Below, one piece after another: positions 33,496 to 37,651 of a stretch of DNA of 37,651 nt (its first letter is position 1; every line of letters starts with the position of its first letter). The position numbers and the translations under genes were made by a program. The notes beneath the pieces were generated by a model. The model worked only from the letters and a program-made list of their open reading frames with translations. It was not told where the DNA came from and made no database searches. The DNA is from DATIJP01 sp964569185 (lineage in GTDB: Bacteria; Chlamydiota; Chlamydiia; Chlamydiales; Rhabdochlamydiaceae), in assembly GCA_964569185.1 (NCBI GenBank), contig CAZMTP010000007.1, forward strand, positions 1-37,651, written 5' to 3'.

Positions 33496-33509
33496 AAAAG
33501 GCGCCTTTT
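33496..33509 (-). terminator. Palindrome after lplA, weak terminator candidate
   Basis: AAAAGGCGCCTTTT is a perfect 14-bp palindrome 9 nt downstream of the lplA stop, followed on the minus strand by TTCCC. As a hairpin it has only five pairs around a GCGC loop, so it is weak. Confidence 0.3.
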
Positions 33510-33517
33510 CTCTTCTT

Positions 33518-34219
33518 TTAAACAATGATCGTGGATTTGCGATGAGGAAGCTGAGTGGTCTCGGTTATGTCTTCTGGGGAGAGTTCGATGACGGTGAAGC
33601 GCTGGCCAAGGGCAGTTTTTAATTGGGTGAAAAAATGATCCTTAGTGGGCAAATAGTTAGAAAGCTTGCAGATAAAATCTTGGTGCGCCCTCCCTTGGCG
33701 ATACTGAGGTGTTTTTGGAGGATGCAACAGATAATCCATTTTTTCGCTTTCATAATCCCAGAGAAAAGTGGTGTGCTGCAGCCAGCGGTCTTTGCGCAGA
33801 TATTGCGCATTGCCGGCACATTTGCGCTCGCCAATCACATAATCATTCTCTTTTAAATGGAAGCCAGGGATCTGCCATGCTTGCTGATAAAGCGATTCTC
33901 CAAAACGCAACAACTGTTCGGGATAGGGCGCAAAGGGGTGGGCCTCTTTTTGGCAAATAAAAGAGACAAAGAGTGTTTCTTCATCGACGACCACAGTACC
34001 GCCTCCACTAAAACGGCGGATCACAGGCAGCGGATTTTGCGCTTGCTTTTTAGTATCCACAAGCTGCTCCATCTGTCCTGAAATCCCCATCACAATGGCA
34101 GGGGAAGACCCTTCATTCAAAATGCAAAAATTGCGCGTGTCACAGCGCAGCAGCGACTCTTCCAGCTGCAGCTGTTTAAAAATCGGACAATTTTTTAAAT
34201 GAATGAGATAAAAAGTCAT
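33518..34219 (-). CDS. lplA: Lipoate-protein ligase A-like protein
   Basis: This 233-residue protein belongs to the biotin/lipoate A/B ligase family, which attaches lipoate to E2 and H proteins. It has RRFSGGGTVVVDEETLF (68-84), and GERKCAGNAQY (130-140) with the catalytic lysine K133, at the same index as in E. coli LplA. It ends soon after this domain. It therefore lacks the long C-terminal accessory domain of E. coli LplA and may need a partner or act only as a transferase. ATGA overlap with mnmG upstream indicates co-translation; the mnmG-lplA pairing is also seen in Chlamydia. Confidence 0.85.
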   Translation of the reverse strand: MTFYLIHLKNCPIFKQLQLEESLLRCDTRNFCILNEGSSPAIVMGISGQMEQLVDTKKQAQNPLPVIRRFSGGGTVVVDEETLFVSFICQKEAHPFAPYPEQLLRFGESLYQQAWQIPGFHLKENDYVIGERKCAGNAQYLRKDRWLQHTTFLWDYESEKMDYLLHPPKTPQYRQGRAHQDFICKLSNYLPTKDHFFTQLKTALGQRFTVIELSPEDITETTQLPHRKSTIIV

Positions 34220-36045
34220 GCTCTAAATTTTTTAATTGCGACCATTAATATACTAATATCTGCTGGCGACACCCCAGAAACGCGTGCGGCCTGTCCTAAA
34301 CTGCGTGGACGGACGCGCTGGAGCTTTTCACGTGCCTCATTTCTCAGCCCTATCACAGTTGAGTAGTCAAAATCGTGCGGAATAGTGAGCGTTTCATGGA
34401 TTTCTAATTTTGCCACTTCATTGTGCTGTCTTTCAATATAGCCTGCATATTTAAGCTGCAATTCGATCTGTTGGTTAATTTCTAATCCGTTATCGATCAC
34501 CGTTTCAGGGAATTGCTGCATCAGCTCGTTGTAATTAAATTCAGGGCGGCAAAGCAGCTGCGCCACAGAGGTGGACTTGCCTCTGACCACTTTAAAAGTT
34601 TTATGCAGCGTTTCGATCTGCTCTTCTATCACTTTCTGCTTTTTTAATAGTTTTTGATAGCGTCCTTCATCGATCAAACCTTGCTGATATCCGTAAGGCC
34701 GCAAACGCAGATCTGCATTGTCTTGTCGCAAGAGTAAACGATGCTCTGCGCGGCTTGTGAACATGCGGTAAGGCTCATCTAATTCTTTGGAGATTAGCTC
34801 ATCAATCATCACCCCAATGTAGGCCTCAGAACGTTTTAAGATAAAAGGCTCTTGTCCTAGCACTTTATTGGCTGCGTTGATGCCTGCGATAATGCCTTGA
34901 CCTGCCGCTTCTTCATAGCCTGTGGTGCCATTGATCTGCCCTGCAAAAAAGAGGCCGCAAATCAATTTTGTTTCCAATGTGGAATAGAGCTGGCCGCTTT
35001 TTACGTAATCGTACTCAATGGCATAGGCCGGTCTTAACACTTCGGCCTGCTCAAGACCGATAATCGTATGGAGCATTTCCAGCTGCACATCAAAGGGAAG
35101 CGAAGAGGAGATGCCATTCACATAATATTCTTCAGTTTCCAATCCTTCTGGCTCTAAAAAGATCTGGTGACGCTCTTTATCGGCAAATCGTTTCACCTTA
35201 TCTTCAATCGAAGGACAGTAGCGCACGCCAATGCCTTTGATCTGTCCCGAATACATAGGAGAGCGATGCAAATTATCCAAAATAATCTGGTGTGTTTTTT
35301 CATTGGTATAGGTGATATGGCAGCTGACCTGCCTTAAACCGGGCCCTTCTGGCTCATCATAAGAAAATTTCACTCCTTCATGGCCTAGCTGCTCGTCCAT
35401 CTTAGAAAAATCGATGCTGCGCCGATGGATGCGCGGCGGGGTCCCTGTTTTCAATCTCCCTAAAGAAAAGCCTAAACTTTCTAGATTAGGCGAGAGTCCC
35501 ACAGAAGGCTTGTCTCCTGCCCTTCCGCCTGCATATTTCACTTCTCCAATATGGAGAAGTCCGCGCATAAAAGTTCCTGAGGAGATAATGACTGTCTTTC
35601 CAAGATAGACAATTCCTTCTAAAGTGGCCACGCCTAAAATAGTTCCATTCTCAACAATTAAAGATTCAATCGTTCCCTGTTTGATCTGCAGGTTGGCCGT
35701 TTTTTCCAGACGGTATTTCATCGCATTTTGATAGGCCCATTTGTCCGCTTGTGCGCGCGGAGACCAGACAGCAGGCCCTTTAGAATCGTTGAGCATCCGG
35801 TATTGGATGGCCGTGGCATCGGTTACTTTTCCCATAATGCCGCCGAGCGCATCGATCTCGCGCACAATATGGCCTTTTGCCGTCCCGCCAATAGAGGGAT
35901 TGCAGCTCATTTTTCCAATCGTATCAAGGCTCATCGTCAAAAGAAGCGTTTTGACTCCTTTTGCCGCTGCGGCATGCGCAGCTTCGCAGCCGGCATGTCC
36001 TGCCCCAATGACAATCACATCAAATCTGTCTGGATAGTTCCACAT
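34216..36045 (-). CDS. mnmG: tRNA uridine 5-carboxymethylaminomethyl modification enzyme MnmG
   Basis: This 609-residue FAD protein (GidA), with MnmE, builds the cmnm5 group on U34 of certain tRNAs. The FAD-binding VIGAGHAGCEAA is at 11-22. It also has SCNPSIGGTAKGHIVREID, GLSPNLESLGFSLGRLKTG, the TGYEEAAGQGIIAG segment, and a C-terminal helical domain ending SLGQAARVSGVSPADISIL, which binds MnmE and tRNA. Length is normal. The ATG at 36045 is standard (MWNYPDRFDVIVIG). It is the promoter-proximal gene of an mnmG-lplA pair. No mnmE is in the window. Confidence 0.97.
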   Translation of the reverse strand: MWNYPDRFDVIVIGAGHAGCEAAHAAAAKGVKTLLLTMSLDTIGKMSCNPSIGGTAKGHIVREIDALGGIMGKVTDATAIQYRMLNDSKGPAVWSPRAQADKWAYQNAMKYRLEKTANLQIKQGTIESLIVENGTILGVATLEGIVYLGKTVIISSGTFMRGLLHIGEVKYAGGRAGDKPSVGLSPNLESLGFSLGRLKTGTPPRIHRRSIDFSKMDEQLGHEGVKFSYDEPEGPGLRQVSCHITYTNEKTHQIILDNLHRSPMYSGQIKGIGVRYCPSIEDKVKRFADKERHQIFLEPEGLETEEYYVNGISSSLPFDVQLEMLHTIIGLEQAEVLRPAYAIEYDYVKSGQLYSTLETKLICGLFFAGQINGTTGYEEAAGQGIIAGINAANKVLGQEPFILKRSEAYIGVMIDELISKELDEPYRMFTSRAEHRLLLRQDNADLRLRPYGYQQGLIDEGRYQKLLKKQKVIEEQIETLHKTFKVVRGKSTSVAQLLCRPEFNYNELMQQFPETVIDNGLEINQQIELQLKYAGYIERQHNEVAKLEIHETLTIPHDFDYSTVIGLRNEAREKLQRVRPRSLGQAARVSGVSPADISILMVAIKKFRA

Positions 36046-36057
36046 ATTAAAAATTTA

Positions 36058-36085
36058 AATACAAATAGATCCCTAGGGGCATCAA
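36058..36085 (-). promoter_or_regulatory. Possible promoter upstream of mnmG
   Basis: On the minus strand TTGATG (36080-36085) and TGTATT (36058-36063) are 16 nt apart and lie just before the mnmG start. The match to the housekeeping consensus is four of six in each box, so this is weak. Confidence 0.25.
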
Positions 36086-36122
36086 GTGTAATACAGGAAG
36101 GAAATAAGAAATATATTAAAAA

Positions 36123-36209
36123 TTATTTTTTATGACGGTCGCGACGACGTCGTTTTTTACGCTTATGTTTCGCGATTTTCGCGCGTCGTTTCTTTAAAAC
36201 TGAGGACAT
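36123..36209 (-). CDS. AURKAIP1/COX24-domain small basic protein (28 residues)
   Basis: This tiny gene begins MSSVLKKRRAKIAKHKRKKR and ends RRRDRHKK. The KKRRxKIxKHKxKK pattern is that of the AURKAIP1/COX24 domain, known from mitochondrial ribosomal protein mS38 and from short bacterial proteins. Such proteins are thought to bind the small ribosomal subunit. More than half the residues are Lys or Arg. A strong ribosome binding site (GGAGAG) precedes the ATG by five nt. It lies alone between dnaB and mnmG on the same strand, with 76 nt or more on each side. The gene is easily missed by length cut-offs. Family assignment is by motif only. Confidence 0.85.
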   Translation of the reverse strand: MSSVLKKRRAKIAKHKRKKRRRRDRHKK

Positions 36210-36214
36210 TTCAT

Positions 36215-36220
36215 CTCTCC
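36215..36220 (-). promoter_or_regulatory. Strong ribosome binding site of the 28-residue gene
   Basis: GGAGAG lies five nt upstream of the ATG at 36209. It is among the best Shine-Dalgarno sequences in the window and supports the reality of this very short gene. Confidence 0.7.
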
Positions 36221-36258
36221 AAAAATTCAAAAAATAAAGTTTAGTGGATTCATTCTTT

Positions 36259-36287
36259 AAAGTACAGATTCAAAATATGATTATCAA
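36259..36287 (-). promoter_or_regulatory. Possible promoter of the 28-residue gene
   Basis: On the minus strand TTGATA (36282-36287, five of six to the -35 consensus) is followed after 17 nt by TACTTT (36259-36264), a poor -10. It lies between the dnaB stop and the small gene. Confidence 0.3.
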
Positions 36288-36294
36288 ATAATAA

Positions 36295-37650
36295 TTAATC
36301 TGTAGAGAATGCGGCAAAGGCATCACTATTATTGCTTGTCTTTGCTTCTGTTTTTGTATAATTTGCGAATTGCGCAAATTCTTTTCTAAACGTCAGGGTG
36401 ATATTGCCGATCCCGCCATGTCGATTTTTAGCCACTATCAATTCGGCCAATCCTGGCTTGTCATACGGGTCATAATATTCGCGCCTGAGCAAGAACATGA
36501 CAAGATCGCTATCTTGCTCTAAGCTATTATGTACAATAAAATCATTAGCTACAAAATTGTGGACTCCAGGCACTGTAGCATCATAAACATCTTCTTCTCC
36601 TACTTCAGTAATAGAAAGGATTTTATCCCAATAAACGCGGGGATCAATGGATTCTAAATTTTCAGAATATTTGTTCGTAAATTCATTTGCGCATCCTGCA
36701 GTTGCATAGACTCTTAAAGCTTGAGGCATTCCAATTCTATCACCTACTTTTAATTCATCTAGTCTGGTCCAACTTTCAACTTTTAAAAAAGGATGATTAG
36801 CGCTTGCTTTAATTGTGCGTCCAGTAGCAGTTTTGATTTCGTATACCTTTTTCTTTCCTGAATAGAATGCTTTTGTAAGTGTATGAGCCCCCAATTTTAA
36901 TTCCTGGTCTACTGCAAATACTTTAATGGGGCGTTGCTCTTGACGCTCTGCTAACTCTTTGATCGTATGAAGTTGCCCAGTTTCTGCGTCTTTAATAAGT
37001 GTATCTCCCGCAAGACAACCCGATTCTCTTAGATCGCTCATCATGGGACGATGGCCTTGCCTTTCTTCTACTTTCCGCGAAAGCTGAGAGAGGCAGAGAA
37101 TCGGAATATTGAGCTCGCGCGCCAAAATTTTCAACATACGCGAGATCTCAGAAATCTCATTTTGACGATTTTCAACGCTGCGGATGCTGCCTGAGCCGGA
37201 GAGCAGTTGAAGATAATCGATCACCAAAAAGCCGATCTTATGCGTCTCTTTCATACGACGGGCGCGGGCACGTAAATCGGTGATTTTAATCCCTGGGGTA
37301 TCATCGATCACCATCACATGGCCTTGCATGTAATTGACAGCGGCCACGATGCGTTGATATTCACTGCCACCAAGCGATCCTGTTTTAATTTTATCCGATT
37401 CCACTTCTGACTGAGAGCAGATGATCCGGTGAAGGAGTTGATCAGCTGTCATCTCAAGAGAAAAAATGCCGACGGGCACGCTATTTTTAAAGCAAATGTG
37501 TTCAGCAATATTAAGGGCAAGCGCTGTATTGTGAACAATAATGTCTCCAGCAATAAAATTATGTGTTTGATCAACGGAGAGATTAAAAACTTCTTTTTCT
37601 CCGCTGTATTCGATGGAGGTGATGCGATCCCAATAGACATCCGATTCAGC
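36295..37650 (-). CDS. dnaB: Replicative DNA helicase DnaB, C-terminal part, with two inteins (N-terminus outside window)
   Basis: The frame is open to the right edge, so only the last 452 codons are seen. The extein parts are the end of Walker A (TALALNIAEH), GIFSLEM, FLVIDYLQLL (Walker B), LCLSQLSRKVEER, MMSDLRESG, SLEQDSDLVMFLLRREYY and VAKNRHGGIGNITLTF, all typical of the RecA-like motor domain that unwinds DNA at the replication fork. It is interrupted twice: by the C-terminal end of an intein directly before the Walker A threonine, and by a complete mini-intein between DLRESG and SLEQD. Active helicase requires both to splice out. An annotation starting at a GTG at 37479 would be wrong. 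Confidence 0.93.
   Translation of the reverse strand, partial: AESDVYWDRITSIEYSGEKEVFNLSVDQTHNFIAGDIIVHNTALALNIAEHICFKNSVPVGIFSLEMTADQLLHRIICSQSEVESDKIKTGSLGGSEYQRIVAAVNYMQGHVMVIDDTPGIKITDLRARARRMKETHKIGFLVIDYLQLLSGSGSIRSVENRQNEISEISRMLKILARELNIPILCLSQLSRKVEERQGHRPMMSDLRESGCLAGDTLIKDAETGQLHTIKELAERQEQRPIKVFAVDQELKLGAHTLTKAFYSGKKKVYEIKTATGRTIKASANHPFLKVESWTRLDELKVGDRIGMPQALRVYATAGCANEFTNKYSENLESIDPRVYWDKILSITEVGEEDVYDATVPGVHNFVANDFIVHNSLEQDSDLVMFLLRREYYDPYDKPGLAELIVAKNRHGGIGNITLTFRKEFAQFANYTKTEAKTSNNSDAFAAFSTD
36526..37017 (-). other. DnaB mini-intein at the DLRESG/S site, complete (164 residues)
   Basis: It begins with Cys (CLAGDTLIKD, block A), has block B GRTIKASANHPFLKV with His75 of the intein (Ser in place of the usual Thr), and ends with block F VYDATVPGVHNF and block G FIVHN, followed by Ser as the +1 extein residue. 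All nucleophiles and the terminal His-Asn are present, so it should splice. Only about 40 residues separate block B from block F, so there is no homing endonuclease. The insertion point is the same as that of the Synechocystis DnaB intein. This is an in-frame part of dnaB, not a separate gene. Confidence 0.93.
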
Positions 37651-37651
37651 A
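37528..37651 (-). other. Second DnaB intein in the Walker A motif, C-terminal 41 residues
   Basis: The visible part is VYWDRITSIEYSGEKEVFNL, then HNFIAGDIIVHN, ending in His-Asn immediately before TALALNIAEH. The +1 residue is therefore the threonine of the Walker A GKT. The P-loop site is a known DnaB insertion point, for example in Mycobacterium smegmatis. Twenty of the last 41 residues are identical to the other intein in this gene, including VYWD, so the two may be related. Whether this one carries an endonuclease cannot be seen. Confidence 0.9.

Noticed and set aside
35728..36135. 135-codon plus-strand frame antisense to mnmG
   Set aside because: It is antisense to the conserved FAD-binding region; composition reflects the complementary strand of a real gene.
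36295..37479. dnaB starting at the GTG at 37479
   Set aside because: This start is inside the motor domain; the frame continues upstream through Walker A residues and an intein C-terminus to the window edge.
37449..37640. 63-codon minus-strand frame at the right edge
   Set aside because: It lies in another frame of dnaB; the dnaB/intein frame is open through this whole part and carries clear motifs.

Overview
The window looks like part of the chromosome of an environmental (amoeba-associated type) member of the Chlamydiae. The main evidence is a DNA topoisomerase I carrying a C-terminal SWIB domain, a fusion known from Chlamydia, together with a core set (rpoN, uvrD, lplA, mnmG, dnaB) whose neighbours recall chlamydial gene order. 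The DNA is AT-rich and genes are packed tightly, often with 4-nt stop/start overlaps. I cannot name the genus.

Layout. (1) 1-1132: the 3' part of uvrB. (2) 1089-10283, minus strand: a nine-gene operon, almost every junction a 4-nt overlap. It holds glucose-1-phosphate cytidylyltransferase (rfbF), CDP-glucose 4,6-dehydratase (rfbG), a sugar C-methyltransferase, four GT2 glycosyltransferases (one frameshifted), an RmlC-like 3,5-epimerase and an SDR reductase. Together they suggest a CDP-linked, C-methyl-branched 6-deoxyhexose and its transfer into a glycan. (3) 10439-11993, plus strand: a two-gene polysaccharide ABC exporter. (4) 11986-15413, minus strand: manC, a GT9 and another GT2. (5) 15414-15772: a GC-richer, hairpin-bearing stretch that looks foreign. 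(6) 15773-18135: an O-antigen ligase/polymerase-like protein diverging from a GT4. Segments 2-6 read as an O-antigen-type surface polysaccharide locus. That is striking because classical Chlamydiaceae make only a truncated, Kdo-type LPS.

(7) 18115-20694: topA-SWIB. (8) 20923-27066, plus strand: a six-gene overlapping operon in which every product starts with a signal peptide, lipobox or membrane anchor: a GT6 (blood-group A/B transferase family), a two-domain GT2, three GT32 DXD paralogs with an extra C-terminal membrane anchor, and a small SAM methyltransferase. This is the most unusual system here: predicted envelope-tethered, Golgi-like glycosyltransferases. (9) 26983-28389: a second O-antigen ligase-like protein. 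(10) 28388-36045: an HEXXH membrane protein, rpoN, a GT9, uvrD, lplA and mnmG. (11) 36123-36209: a 28-residue AURKAIP1/COX24-like gene. (12) 36295-right edge: dnaB interrupted by two inteins, one complete 164-residue mini-intein and the C-terminus of a second in the Walker A motif.

All six convergent gene pairs in the window overlap at their 3' ends, and at one of them the overlap forms a bidirectional terminator hairpin. No tRNA, rRNA or CRISPR array was seen.
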